A DNA stretch of 64,000 nt, from positions 248,001 through 312,000 of the forward strand of contig CAWESA010000003.1 of assembly GCA_963811605.1 (NCBI GenBank). Reading direction: 5' to 3'. Origin of the DNA: CAVQLX01 sp963811605. Lineage in GTDB: Bacteria; Desulfobacterota; Binatia; DP-6. Made by a program: the position numbers and the translations under genes. The notes beneath the pieces were generated by a model that saw nothing but the letters and a program-made list of their open reading frames with translations, did no database searches and was not told the origin of the DNA. Below are positions 11,642 to 21,389 of the stretch, piece by piece; the first letter of the stretch is position 1; the number at the start of each line of letters is the position of its first letter.

Positions 11642-13694
11642 ATGGTCTCCGGTGGATTCTGCGACGCCGCGTGCCGGCCTCGCGCCATGACCGTGTCGAG
11701 AGGATCACGTCGTCCAGGTGCATCGCTGGCGCGCCAGGATTGATCCGGGCACCGCCAGGCGTGCATCTCTGCCAAGGTCGGGCGGGCGTACCAGGAGTTC
11801 GTGCACGAAGCCAGGCGCTCCAGAACCCGCTCCACCGCGTCGGCGAGGCGCGGCGACGGTCGGCTTCGTGGCCACGTCGTCGGATGAAGCGCTCGACGAG
11901 GTCCACCGCGCACCAGCGCGATCGTTCACGACCTGGCGCGAGGAGGGCGTCCTCCCCCTACGACTACGCCCGTCCGCACGGCCTGCTCACCAGCCGCTCG
12001 ATCGATCTACCCACTTCTCCACCGTCTCAGGGCGTCGCTGCTCGACCGCAGAGCCGCTGTGCAGCAGCATCCGCGGCGAGGCGTCACTTCCGACGCTCGA
12101 GCCAGGGTCCGGGGACTCGAGCCCAGCAGGCCGGGGCGGCACGAGCTGATCGTCGCCTGCGGGCGACGACATCCGCCCATCACCAACCTGCGCCTCGCGC
12201 CGGTGATCCACGCAGCGGCACCAGCGGGCCGGTGCGACGATGATGATGATCGATCCGCGACGCACCCAGATCGCCGGAGCAGGCCGACCTGCGTCTTCGC
12301 CGTCCGGGGGGGACGACGCCGGTGCTGCGCACCCGCGCTCTTCACCGCGCTGGAGCGGATCGAGCCGAGTCCTCGATCGCGCGTTTCATCACACGACACG
12401 TGGCGGGTGCGGACGAGTGCCTCGCGACCGCGGCGCGTGGCTGCCAGATCGGCCGCGGCGGTGTGCGGCGTGCAGCGGCCGACGTCGAGCGAGCTCCGGG
12501 TCTGGTTCCGCGTGCCTGTCCGCCCAGGCCGCGATCAGCGTCGGCGACGGCCTCAAGCGCAACCAGGACGGCGGCGGCGGCATCCCGGCGATCTTCGCGC
12601 TCCCTGCGCTGAGCGGGAAGTTCGGCGTAGCCAGCGGCGGCCTGATCAACGGCGCCTCGATGGCGTTTCCCTGAGACGACGCACCGCCTGCCAGCGGCCC
12701 GATCTGGTGCCGGCCGGACGCAGACGCTCAATATCGTCGACGTGGGCGAGCGCCTGCTCGACGATACGCTCGCGCCATTCGCCACAATCTTCATCTGCCA
12801 TCACGTACCAGTCGTCGTACGTGCAGACGACCAGAAGCTTCTCGCGTCGCGGCCTCATGCCTCCATCATCTTCTTCGTCGAGACGAACATCGTGGCATCG
12901 AGGGGCGGCATCGTCTGGCCGACGTCGTGCTCCCGGCGTGCGGCCCACCTTCGAACGGCGATTTGTTCGCCGCCTACGAGCCTGCGCTCGCTAGAACAAG
13001 CCGAGGCCCGTTCTCCGCGGCGGGTGACGCGCCGTTGCCTTAGACGCAGATCTTCACCGTCTCACTACCATTCAGTTCCACGACAACTGCTCCAGGCCAC
13101 CGACGCCGAGCTGATCGAGGCGGCACGATCGGGGGAGCCGACCCGTCACGCCTCGGTGGGCGCCGGCACGCGACCTCTCGCCGCGCCAGGCGCTCGCCAT
13201 GACAGGCGTCGGCGAAGACCTCATCCTCTTCCGCGACGACCCCGCGCAAAGCGTCACGGCAGTTCGAGGGCTATTCACCCATACCCTGGCGCGCCAGTAC
13301 GGACTAGCGCTCCAGCTTCGCCCAGTTCACGTCCAGCTTCCGCTAGGCACATGGGCCCGCATCGGTACGGCGCATCACCTCCACCTTCGGCGGCCTCGCC
13401 GGCGGCGAGCACGCGCCACCCCTCGACATACATCCCGCCGACGCCCGGGCGCGCGGGCTGCGCGACGGCGCGCGCGTGCGCGTGTGGAACGACCTGGGCG
13501 AGGTGCACCTCGCGCTGCGCATCACCGATCGGGTGCCGCCAGGGGTCGTCGCCACCACGAAGGGTGCCTGGCTGCGCACGAGCGACAACGGCCGGACCGT
13601 CTCCGCGCTCTGTCCCGCCCATCACGCCGATCTCGTCGAGGGTGCCTGCTTCAACGACGCCCGCGTGGAGGTCGCTGCCCTGGGGGGAGGGTGA
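11642..13694 (+). pseudogene. Molybdopterin oxidoreductase, many frameshifts
   Basis: Plus-strand pieces in three frames assemble in the right order into a protein of about 690 residues, a normal length for the family. They are a cysteine-containing N-terminus (GGFCDAAC, 11650-11680), SSDEALDEVHRA (about 11880), LPYDYAxPHGLL (about 11955), ELIVAxG..PITNLRLAPVIHAA (about 12145-12215), the MIDPRRTQIA pterin motif (about 12243), AISVGDGLKRNQDGGGGIP (about 12535) and a clean C-terminal dinucleotide-binding domain with RVRVWNDLGEVHLALR and ACFNDARVEV (13400-13694). Such enzymes carry a bis-MGD cofactor and often a 4Fe-4S cluster. The stop is 3 bp before hyuA, so they are probably co-transcribed. 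Start approximate. Indels could be sequencing errors. Confidence 0.7.
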
Positions 13695-13697
13695 GCG

Positions 13698-15735
13698 GTG
13701 GCGCGCTACCGCGTCGCGATCGATACCTGGGGCACGTTCACCGATGCCTTCATCTTCGAGGAGGAGACGGGCGCGGTGCGGGTGACCAAGGTTCCCTCCA
13801 CGCCGCAACATCCCGATCAGGCCGTCCTGCGCAGCCTGGAGGCGGCGGGGGTCGAGCCGGGCGAGATCCTCGCTGCTGACGCACGGGACAACCGTCGCGA
13901 CCAACGCGCTCATCACGCGCCGGCTGCCGCGCACCGCCATGATCACGACCGAGGGCTTCCGCGACGTCGTCGAGATTCGCGACGGCACCAAGCACGAGGT
14001 GTGGGACGCGTACGCCGACGTCGCGCCACCGTACATCAGGCGCCGGGATCGCTTCGAGGTGCGCGAGCGCGTCGACTACGCGGGGCGCGTGGTCGAGCCG
14101 CTCGACGAGGCGGGCGCCCGCGCGGTCGCGCGGCTGCTCGAAAAGCGGGGCTACGAGTCGGTCGCCATCTGCTTTCTCAACGCCTACATGAATCCCGCCA
14201 ACGAGCGACGCATGCGGGAGCTGCTGGAAGGTCATCTTCCCGACGGGACCTTTCTCTGCACGTCGAGCGAGGTGCTGCCGGAGATGTTCGAGCACCCCCG
14301 CTTCTCGACCACGATGATCAATGCCGTCACCGGCCCGGTGGTCGGGCGCTACATCGTCGATCTCGACCGCGCCCTGGCGGCGCGCGGCTATCGTGGCGAC
14401 CTGCTCATCCTGCACTCGGGCGGCGGGGTGCTGACCGCCAAGGGCGCGTCGCGCTACGCCGCCGCGCCTGGCCAGCTCCGGGATCGTGGCGGGCGCCATC
14501 GCCGGTGGCCACATCGCGCGCCAGTGTGGCTTCGCCAACGCCATCAGCCTCGACATGGGTGGCACGAGCACGGACATCTCGCTATGACCGCGACGAGCTG
14601 CGCACCATGCAGGGCTGGCAGGTCGAGTACGGCTATCCCATGATGTTCCCGAGCGTGGAGGTGATCACCATCGGTGCCGGCGGCGGCAGCATCGCCTGGA
14701 TCGACGCCGGCGGATCGCTGCGCAACGGCCCGCAGAGCGCCGGCGCCGATCCGGCCCGGCGGCGTACGGCGGCGGGGGCAGGGCGGCGACCAACACGGAC
14801 GCCAACCTCGTCCTCGGACGGCTCGGCGGCAGCCTGCTCGACGGCCAGGTCGCGCTCGACGCGGCGGCGGCGCGGCGCGCGATCGACGAGAGCATCGCCG
14901 GTCCGCTCGGCCTGGAGACGGTCGCTGCCGCACATGCCATCGTCCGTGTCGCCAACGCCAACATGAGCGACGCGGTGAAGCTGATCTCGGTCGGTCGCGG
15001 CTTCGACCCGCGAGATTTCACGCTGGTCGTCTTCGGTGCGCGGGTCCGCTCCACGGCGCCCACCTGGCGCGCGAGCTCGACATCCCGACGGTCGTCTTCC
15101 CGCGCCACCCGGGCATCGCGTCGGCGATGGGCTGCTTGCTGGTCGACATCCGCCACGATCTCACCCTCATGTACCTCGCGCACTGCGGCAGCGTGGACCT
15201 GGCCAGCCTGGAGGGCAGCTTCCGGGAGCTCGAGCGCGAGGCCGAGCATCGCCTGCGCGAGGAGAAGGTCGCGCCGGACGACATGCGCTTCACGCGCCAC
15301 CTCGAGATGCGCTACGCCGGGCAGTGGCGTGCGCTGTCGGTCGCGCTCGACTCCGGGCCGATCGCGTCGCTCGACGCCATCCTCGACCGCTTCCACCGCG
15401 AGCACCGGCGCACGTACGCCTTCAGCGATCCGGCGCGCGAGGTGGAGATCTACTCGCTGCGTCTGGTCGCCACCGGTGTCGTTCCCAAGCCCGAGCCGGC
15501 GCCGAGCGGCGTGCGTGGCGGCACGTCGGATGCGCTCGTGGGGCAGCGGTCCGTCTACTTCGAGGAGGTGGGCGGCTTCACCGGGACCCCGGTGTACCGG
15601 CGCGAGCGCCTGCCGCCGAACGTCCGCCTCGCGGGGCCCGCGGTGGTGGAGCAGCTCGACACGACGGTCGTCCTGCCGCCCGGGACCGCGGGCGACGTGG
15701 ACGCATACGGCAACATCGTCATGCGCTTCGTGTGA
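13698..15735 (+). pseudogene. hyuA: Hydantoinase/oxoprolinase subunit A (HyuA), at least four frameshifts
   Basis: ATP-dependent hydantoinase/5-oxoprolinase A subunit of about 680 residues when the frames are joined. Segments in order: MARYRVAIDTWGTFTDAF (GTG start, GGAGG at 13686-13690), THGTTVATNALITRRLPRTA after a shift near 13875, a long clean run to about 14460 (ILHSGGGVLTAKGA), then SLDMGGTSTDISL, a shift near 14580, YDRDELRTMQGWQVEYGYP, a shift near 14750, a run through ISVGRGFDPRDFTLVVFG, a shift near 15040, and a clean C-terminal third to 15735. The catalytic ATP-binding DxGGTxTD-type motif is DTWGTFTDA here. It is followed after 11 bp by hyuB. The reading frame is broken, but sequence identity to the family is continuous, so this may be an intact gene with assembly errors. 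Confidence 0.8.
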
Positions 15736-15746
15736 GGAGGAATCCG

Positions 15747-17696
15747 ATGCCGCGGCCCGAGCTCGATCCCGTCACCTTCGAGGTGCTCAAGAACGCCTTC
15801 GTGAACCTCGTCGACCAGATGTCGGAGCAGCTGCTGCGCACCTGCTATTCCTTCGTCATCTACTGTCGCGACTTCTCGAACTGCCTGTGCGATCGGGACG
15901 GGAACACCGTGATGCAGGGCAGCCAGGACGTCGCCGTCCACGTCGGCACGCTGCACTTCACGGCCAAGGCCGTGATCGAGCGCTTTGCGAGCGACATCCG
16001 GCCGGGCGACGTCTTCATCATGAACGATCCCTACAACGGCGGCACCCACTTCAACGACACGCGCATCATCCGTCCCGTCTTCTTCGAGGGCGAGCTGGTG
16101 GCGTTCACGCAGTCGAACGGCCACTGGGCCGACGTGGGCGGCACCGTCCCGGGGTCGTTCGACATCAACGCGCGCGAGCACTTCGGGGAAGGGCTCCGCA
16201 TCACGCCCATGAAGCTCTGGAAGGAGGACGTCTTCCAGCGCGACCTGGCGGAGATGCTGGTGTCGAACTTCCGCGCCCCCGCGGACGCCATGGGCGACAT
16301 GCAGGCCCAGGCCGAGGCGACGCGGCTCGGCGCGGTGCGGCTCACCGAGCTGATGGAGCGCTACGGCAAGGCGGTCGTGCTCGCCGCATTCGACGAGGTA
16401 CAGGACTACGTCGAGCGCTTCGCGCGCGCGAAGAACCGTGGTCTGCCCAAGGGCACCTGGGTCACGGAGGACTACATCGACCAGGACCCGAGCGGCGCAG
16501 AGGGTCTGATTCCGATCCGGGTCGCGATGACGGTGGGGGACGACCACGTCCACTACGACTTCACCGGCACCCATCCCTACATCGGATGCTTCCTCAACTC
16601 GACCCGCAGCGGCTCGTTCTCGGCCGCGATCGCGGGCACGAAGACGTTCTTCCCGGAGGTGCCGCTGAACTCCGGCTTCTACCGCGTGATCACCGCGGAG
16701 TTCCCGGAGAACAGCGTGGTGAACGCGCCATGGCCCGTGGCCGTCACCGGCTTCTGCTCGGGTAGCTACGAGAAGATCATGAACGCGATCTTCGAGCTGT
16801 GGTCGCGTCTCATGCCGGAGCGCGCCCTGGCGTGCTCGTTCAACCTCGAGTACCTGCTGGTCGGCGGCCGTGACGCGCGCGACAGCGGGCAGCGCTACTT
16901 CATGTGGTACGACTGGATGGCGGGCGGCTGGGGCGGCCGCTCGTGCAAGGACGGCTCGAACGCGACGTCGCCGGTCTTCGGCGTCGGGCTGGCGGTCCAG
17001 TCGGTCGAGGCACAGGAGCGGCTGAACCCAGTCCTGACGACGCACCACGCGATCGTGGCCGACTCGGGAGGACCCGGGAAGTTCCGCGGTGGCTGTGGCG
17101 TCGAGAAGGGCGGGACGCTGACCGCGGTGGACCGCGCCGTGATCTCCTACTGCTGCGACCGGGCTCGCTCCGTGACCTGGGGCATCGACGGCGGGCAGCC
17201 GTCGAATCCGCACGGCGTCTATCTCGAGCGCGACGGCGAGCGGCGCTTCCTGGGCGCGGTGTTCTCGAGCGTGCCGGTCCGGCCCGGCGACCGCTTCACC
17301 CGGCCGTCGGCGGGTGGCGGCGGCCTCGGCGATCCGCTGGCGCGCGACCCGGCCCTCGTCCTCGAGGACGTGATCGACGGATACGTGAGCCTCGAAGGGG
17401 CGCGGCGCGACTACGGCGTGATCGTCACGGCCGTCGATCCGGAGCTCGACGACTACCGGATCGATCCCGATGCGACCACGCGGGAGCGGGCCAGGCTGCG
17501 CGACGAGCGTGCCGGCTGGCTGGTGGAGGACCCGGAGGCGGTCGCGGCGCGCCTGGCCGCGGGCGAGATCACGGCGCTCGAGGCGATCCGTCGCCACGGC
17601 GTCATCTGTGACTGGGGAACCGGGCGCCTGCTGCCGACCACGACCGCCCAGTTCCGCGCCGCGATGGCGCGCCGCGGCGCCGGCGTGGGCGGGTGA
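15747..17696 (+). CDS. hyuB: Hydantoinase/oxoprolinase subunit B (HyuB)
   Basis: 649 residues, uninterrupted, the normal length for HyuB. It starts MPRPELDPVTFEVLKNAF, the usual family opening, at an ATG with GAGGAGG at 15734-15740. The core motifs DPYNGGTH, NGHWADVGG and VSNFRAPxDxxGDMQAQ are all present and form the substrate and metal site shared with acetone carboxylase and oxoprolinase B chains. It acts with HyuA to open a cyclic amide, such as a hydantoin or 5-oxoproline, at the cost of ATP. It is the last gene of the oxidoreductase-hyuA-hyuB run and ends 1 bp from the convergent ParB-like gene. The real substrate cannot be told from sequence. Confidence 0.92.
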   Translation: MPRPELDPVTFEVLKNAFVNLVDQMSEQLLRTCYSFVIYCRDFSNCLCDRDGNTVMQGSQDVAVHVGTLHFTAKAVIERFASDIRPGDVFIMNDPYNGGTHFNDTRIIRPVFFEGELVAFTQSNGHWADVGGTVPGSFDINAREHFGEGLRITPMKLWKEDVFQRDLAEMLVSNFRAPADAMGDMQAQAEATRLGAVRLTELMERYGKAVVLAAFDEVQDYVERFARAKNRGLPKGTWVTEDYIDQDPSGAEGLIPIRVAMTVGDDHVHYDFTGTHPYIGCFLNSTRSGSFSAAIAGTKTFFPEVPLNSGFYRVITAEFPENSVVNAPWPVAVTGFCSGSYEKIMNAIFELWSRLMPERALACSFNLEYLLVGGRDARDSGQRYFMWYDWMAGGWGGRSCKDGSNATSPVFGVGLAVQSVEAQERLNPVLTTHHAIVADSGGPGKFRGGCGVEKGGTLTAVDRAVISYCCDRARSVTWGIDGGQPSNPHGVYLERDGERRFLGAVFSSVPVRPGDRFTRPSAGGGGLGDPLARDPALVLEDVIDGYVSLEGARRDYGVIVTAVDPELDDYRIDPDATTRERARLRDERAGWLVEDPEAVAARLAAGEITALEAIRRHGVICDWGTGRLLPTTTAQFRAAMARRGAGVGG

Positions 17697-17697
17697 C

Positions 17698-18699
17698 CTA
17701 CTCCTCGTCGGGCTCGGCTGGTGCGCCGCCCATCCTGGCGACGTCTTCCTTGCGCACCTTGTCGGGGTCGATCTTCCTCGCCGACGCCGTGATCCTGTCG
17801 ATGGTGTCGTCGAAGTCGAACGTGCCGTCCTTCTTGAAGCGCAGGAAGTTCACCCGGGCGACGACGTAGTACTTGAGATACGGGCTCACCAGCCCGCGTG
17901 ACTTGAGCGACTCGACCACCTTCGCCACCGCGTCGTCGAGGGTGAGCAGGCGGTCGGCGCGGGCCTCGCGCAGGACGAGCCCGTCCTCGATGGGCAGGTC
18001 CTGGAACGACTCGAGACGCTTCACGATCGCGCTGTAGGCCCCGGCGGAGAAGCGGGGACGCTTCTCGTAGGCGGCGCCGAACGTGATGAAGTGCGGCTCC
18101 TCGAAGATGGGGGCGAAGTCCGTCTCCGGGTCGCCGCCGCGCGCGCCGACGAGTCCGCGGTACATGCGGATCACCTCGAGCGAGCGCTCCTTCAGGTTGT
18201 GCGCCTTCTCGGTGTTGAGGGCCAGGATCTGGTGCGCGACGTCCTCCTCGGGGAGCACCAGCGCGGTGATCGACTTCATGCCCATGAGGGTCATGGCGCC
18301 GAGGCGGTGATTGCCGTTGGGCGTCCAGTACCGACCGTCCTTGCGCACCGCGATGAGGGGATCGAGGAAGCGGCCGACGCGCTCCATCGCGTTGGCCAGC
18401 TTCTTCACGTGGGCGTCGCTGCGATCGCGCTGGTACGGCGTCGGCTCGACCCGGTCGATCGGGAGGGCTGCGACCACGACCGCGTGACCGCCGAGCGGGT
18501 CGCGGTACATGCCGAGCACCTCGCCGCCGTCGGCCTTGATGTCCTCGCCCAGCCGGCGGGCGTCGTCCGGCACGTCGGCCACCTCGGCGACGGCCAGCCC
18601 CTTGCTGCTCGCCGGCTGCTTCTTGCGCGGCGGCTTGCGCTTCCGGGTCGAGGTGGCGGCTGACGCTTTGGCTGGCATGGTCGACGGCGACCCTACCAT
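17698..18699 (-). CDS. Stand-alone ParB N-terminal-domain protein
   Basis: 333 residues. The first 40 are rich in Lys, Arg and Ala, like a histone-type tail. Residues about 75-190 form a ParB/Srx-type domain: ALPIDRVEPTPYQRD, then LANAMERVGRFLDPLIAV and NGNHRLGA in place of the GERRxxA nucleotide-binding box. The remaining helical part has no recognised helix-turn-helix. No parA or parS-like repeats are nearby, so a role in chromosome partition is unlikely; a regulatory or nuclease-like role is possible. A second ATG at 18678 with TAGGG upstream is an alternative start that would drop 7 residues. Confidence 0.7.
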   Translation of the reverse strand: MVGSPSTMPAKASAATSTRKRKPPRKKQPASSKGLAVAEVADVPDDARRLGEDIKADGGEVLGMYRDPLGGHAVVVAALPIDRVEPTPYQRDRSDAHVKKLANAMERVGRFLDPLIAVRKDGRYWTPNGNHRLGAMTLMGMKSITALVLPEEDVAHQILALNTEKAHNLKERSLEVIRMYRGLVGARGGDPETDFAPIFEEPHFITFGAAYEKRPRFSAGAYSAIVKRLESFQDLPIEDGLVLREARADRLLTLDDAVAKVVESLKSRGLVSPYLKYYVVARVNFLRFKKDGTFDFDDTIDRITASARKIDPDKVRKEDVARMGGAPAEPDEE

Positions 18700-18785
18700 G
18701 ACACGTCCGGCCGTTCGCGCACCCCCTCCGCAGGGGCGTCACGGTGCGCTATAGGGGCGTGGGGGTTCGTAGAACGGGAGGTTCG

Positions 18786-19175
18786 ATGGCATCCGACGAC
18801 GGCAAAGCGGCGATCGAGGCGCTGCGGGAGCAGTGGGCGCCGCACTTCAACGCCAAGCGCACGCAGGAGCTGTGCGATCTCTTCTACGCCGAGGACGCGC
18901 GGGCGCTGCCGCCCGATCATGCGATCGTCGAGGGCCGCGGCCGCATCCGTGAGCTGCTCGACGAGGTGCATCGCGCCGGCGAGGCGCACTTCGAGCTCGG
19001 GGTGGTGTCGACGACGGCGTCGGGCGACGTCGGCTACCTCGTCGGGACCTACACTTTCACGATGCAGACCGGGGCTGCCGCGCCGGTCGCGACGAAGGGT
19101 GTCACGCTCGAGGTGTACCGGCGCCAGGCGGACGGGCGCTGGCAGTGCGTCGCCGACATGTGGCACCCCGTGTGA
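18786..19175 (+). CDS. SnoaL/NTF2-like small protein
   Basis: 129 residues with the NTF2-like alpha+beta cone pattern: an N-terminal helix containing ALREQWAPHFNAK, then LFYAEDARALPPDHAIVEGRG, ending in VYRRQADGRWQCVADMWHP. Members bind or modify small molecules, or serve as ketosteroid-isomerase-like or DUF4440 proteins. Start ATG 18786 has GGGAG at 18776-18780. It is divergent from the ParB-like gene and convergent with the dehydrogenase. No catalytic role can be assigned. Confidence 0.75.
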   Translation: MASDDGKAAIEALREQWAPHFNAKRTQELCDLFYAEDARALPPDHAIVEGRGRIRELLDEVHRAGEAHFELGVVSTTASGDVGYLVGTYTFTMQTGAAAPVATKGVTLEVYRRQADGRWQCVADMWHPV

Positions 19176-19196
19176 CGCGGGGGCGCCCGCGTCGCG

Positions 19197-20168
19197 TCAC
19201 ATGACGCGGTCGAGCAGCGGTGCGCGGTCGAGAAAGCGTCGAAGGTTGGCCAGGAAGTGTCGCACGAGGCTGTGCGCCTCGTCGCGGTGGCCGCCGGCGA
19301 CGTGTGGCGTGATGTGGCAGCTCTCGAGCCCGAGGAGCGGGTGATCGTCGGGGAGCGGCTCGGGGTCCGTCACGTCGAGCCATGCGGCGGCGAGGCGACC
19401 CGAGCGCAGCGCGGCGGCGAGCGCGGCCTGGTCCACGGTGGTGCCACGCCCGATGTTGTAGAGCACGCCCCCCGGCTTCATCTGCTCGAGGCGGCTCGCG
19501 TCGATGAAGTGCCGGGTCTCCGCGTTGTCCGGCAGGAGGTTCACGACGTGATCGGCGCCGGCCAGGACCCCGGCGAGGTCGGACTGCGTGACGACGGGGA
19601 TCGGCTCGCCGCCGCGGACGCTGCGCCGCATCGCGGTCACGCGCGTGCGAAAGGGCTCGAGGAGCGCCGCCAGGCGCCGCGCGATCGCGCCGTACCCGAG
19701 CATCACGACGGTCTGCTCGTGCAGCAACCGGGAGTCGCCGCGCAGCCGATGCCAGTCGGGCGAGCCGTTCGGGAAGCGGCTGCGGAGCCCGCGGGGCAGC
19801 TGGCGGGTCTGCGCCAGGATGAACGCCAGGGCATGCAGGGCGCAGGGCTCGTCGTAGACGCTGGAGCTGTTCGAGACCACGAGGCCGCGCGCCGCGGCCG
19901 CCCGGCGGAATTCCACGGTGTCGTAGCGGGTGTAGCCGGCGGACGTCACGTGCACCCAGCGCACCGTGCTGGACGACAGGACGCCGGCGGGATCCGGCTG
20001 TCCGAAGGCGATGTCGACGCCCTCGAGCGAGCTCCTCGACGACGAGAGCACGGAGGACGGAGTCCGCTCCGCGCGGACCAGGGTATGCGGCGCGATGCCG
20101 TGCTCGAGCAGGGCCCTTCCCGGCGGATCCAGCGCGAGATCGGAGAAGATCCGGAGGACCGCCGTCAC
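19197..20168 (-). CDS. D-2-hydroxyacid dehydrogenase, NAD-dependent
   Basis: 323 residues. Two-domain D-isomer-specific 2-hydroxyacid dehydrogenase, reducing 2-keto acids with NAD(P)H. The Rossmann motif is MLGYGAIARRLA. The catalytic Arg is in NIGRGTTVDQ, the Glu in DVTDPEPLPDDHPL and the His in HITPHVAGG. The GTG at 20168 is the best start because it overlaps the upstream gene's stop by 4 bases (GTGA) and the protein then begins at the first beta strand, TAVLRIF. Coupled with the DUF4126 gene. The substrate is not predictable. Confidence 0.85.
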   Translation of the reverse strand: MTAVLRIFSDLALDPPGRALLEHGIAPHTLVRAERTPSSVLSSSRSSLEGVDIAFGQPDPAGVLSSSTVRWVHVTSAGYTRYDTVEFRRAAAARGLVVSNSSSVYDEPCALHALAFILAQTRQLPRGLRSRFPNGSPDWHRLRGDSRLLHEQTVVMLGYGAIARRLAALLEPFRTRVTAMRRSVRGGEPIPVVTQSDLAGVLAGADHVVNLLPDNAETRHFIDASRLEQMKPGGVLYNIGRGTTVDQAALAAALRSGRLAAAWLDVTDPEPLPDDHPLLGLESCHITPHVAGGHRDEAHSLVRHFLANLRRFLDRAPLLDRVM

Positions 20169-20620
20169 ACCGACACGACCCAGAGGGCGCCGAGGATCGC
20201 GGCCAGATCCTCCAGGACCGCCACCACGACGTCGGGTGCCCCGAGCGTGCGGACGAGGCGAGTGCGCGCCTCGTAACCGGCGAAGCATCCCACCAGCCCG
20301 CCGGCCCCGCCGAGCACCGCGCCGGTGATGCCCGCGTGACCGCCGGCGCTCGCCACGCAGGAGCCTGCCAGGGCGCCCATCACCAGACGGGCGATCAGGC
20401 CCGGCGGAGCCGTCCGGCTCGGGGTGCCGGGCAGCTTGTCCGCCCCCAGCTCGAGGAGGGCGAGCAGGACGAAGATCACGACCGCAGGCGTGCTACCGAT
20501 CCAGGCGACGGGGGGCGCCGGGTGCAGCCAGCCCAGGTGGGTGGCGACCGCGACGACCGCCGGCGGGGTGAGGGAGCGCAACCCGGTGAGCAATCCGATG
20601 ACGAGAGCCAGCGGTGTCAT
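20165..20620 (-). CDS. DUF4126 family membrane protein
   Basis: 151 residues, mostly hydrophobic, with four likely membrane helices. The N-terminal TGLRSLTPPAVVA..HLGWL matches the DUF4126 signature. The family has no known function. It is first in a two-gene unit with the hydroxyacid dehydrogenase, whose start overlaps its stop by 4 bases. Confidence 0.8.
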   Translation of the reverse strand: MTPLALVIGLLTGLRSLTPPAVVAVATHLGWLHPAPPVAWIGSTPAVVIFVLLALLELGADKLPGTPSRTAPPGLIARLVMGALAGSCVASAGGHAGITGAVLGGAGGLVGCFAGYEARTRLVRTLGAPDVVVAVLEDLAAILGALWVVSV

Positions 20621-20765
20621 GACGTCGTCGGAGCGGCCATGCGGGTGCGAGCCGTTCTAGCAGCCCGGCGAGGGCCTGCCGAGCCCTCCCCGGGCAGCGG
20701 GCACCGCTTGACCCGAGCGCGAGGAAGGGGAGAAGGTCGGAGGCGTCACTGACGAGGAGGTCTCG

Positions 20766-21389
20766 ATGGCGACCTGGGCGGTCAAGGGACAGTACATGGA
20801 GGCGTGCAGCTGCGATTTCCTCTGTCCCTGCATTCCCAAGAACGCCACCACGCCGGCCACCCACGACTTCTGCAAGGTCGCCCTCACCTTCGCGATCGAG
20901 TCCGGGCACTACGGCGCCGTCCCGCTCGACGGTGTACGATTCGTCTTCTTCGCCCAGTCGAAGGCCGTGATGTCGCACGGTGATTGGATCGGTGGGTTGA
21001 TCGTCGACGCGACCGCCAGCGATGCGCAAGCCGATGCCGTGACGGCGATCGCGCGCGGCCAGGCCGGCGGTCCGTTCGCCATGTTCGCGCCCATGCTGGG
21101 CGACTTCCGCGGCGTCGGGCGACATCCCATCGAGTTCGTGCGGGATGGCAACACCGCCAGCGTCAGGATCGCCGGCCTCCTCGATCAGGGCGTCGTCGGT
21201 GTCGACAGCGTGACCGTGCCCGGCCAGTGCGTCGTCATCGACAACTCCTTTCACCCGGCGAACAGGCGGCTCAACCTGGCGACGGCGCTGCGCAACGTGA
21301 TCAGCGCGTTCGGGATCGAGTGGAAGGGGCAGCCGGACCGCAACAACGGACACTTCGCGCCCTTCGACTGGCACGGCGAGGCGGCGTGA
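20766..21389 (+). CDS. DUF1326 domain protein
   Basis: 207 residues. It opens AVKGQYMEACSCDFLCPC, the cysteine cluster that defines DUF1326, with Cys residues that could bind metal, and ends RNNGHFAPFDWHG. GAGGAGG (20754-20760) precedes the ATG. It overlaps the following DUF2182 membrane protein by 4 bases, a pairing often seen for these two families, which suggests a joint membrane-associated function. No function is established. Confidence 0.88.
   Translation: MATWAVKGQYMEACSCDFLCPCIPKNATTPATHDFCKVALTFAIESGHYGAVPLDGVRFVFFAQSKAVMSHGDWIGGLIVDATASDAQADAVTAIARGQAGGPFAMFAPMLGDFRGVGRHPIEFVRDGNTASVRIAGLLDQGVVGVDSVTVPGQCVVIDNSFHPANRRLNLATALRNVISAFGIEWKGQPDRNNGHFAPFDWHGEAA

Noticed and set aside
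17698..18699. ParB as a sign of a plasmid or replication origin
   Set aside because: There is no ParA, DnaA or iteron-like repeat, and the protein lacks a helix-turn-helix region typical of partition ParB.
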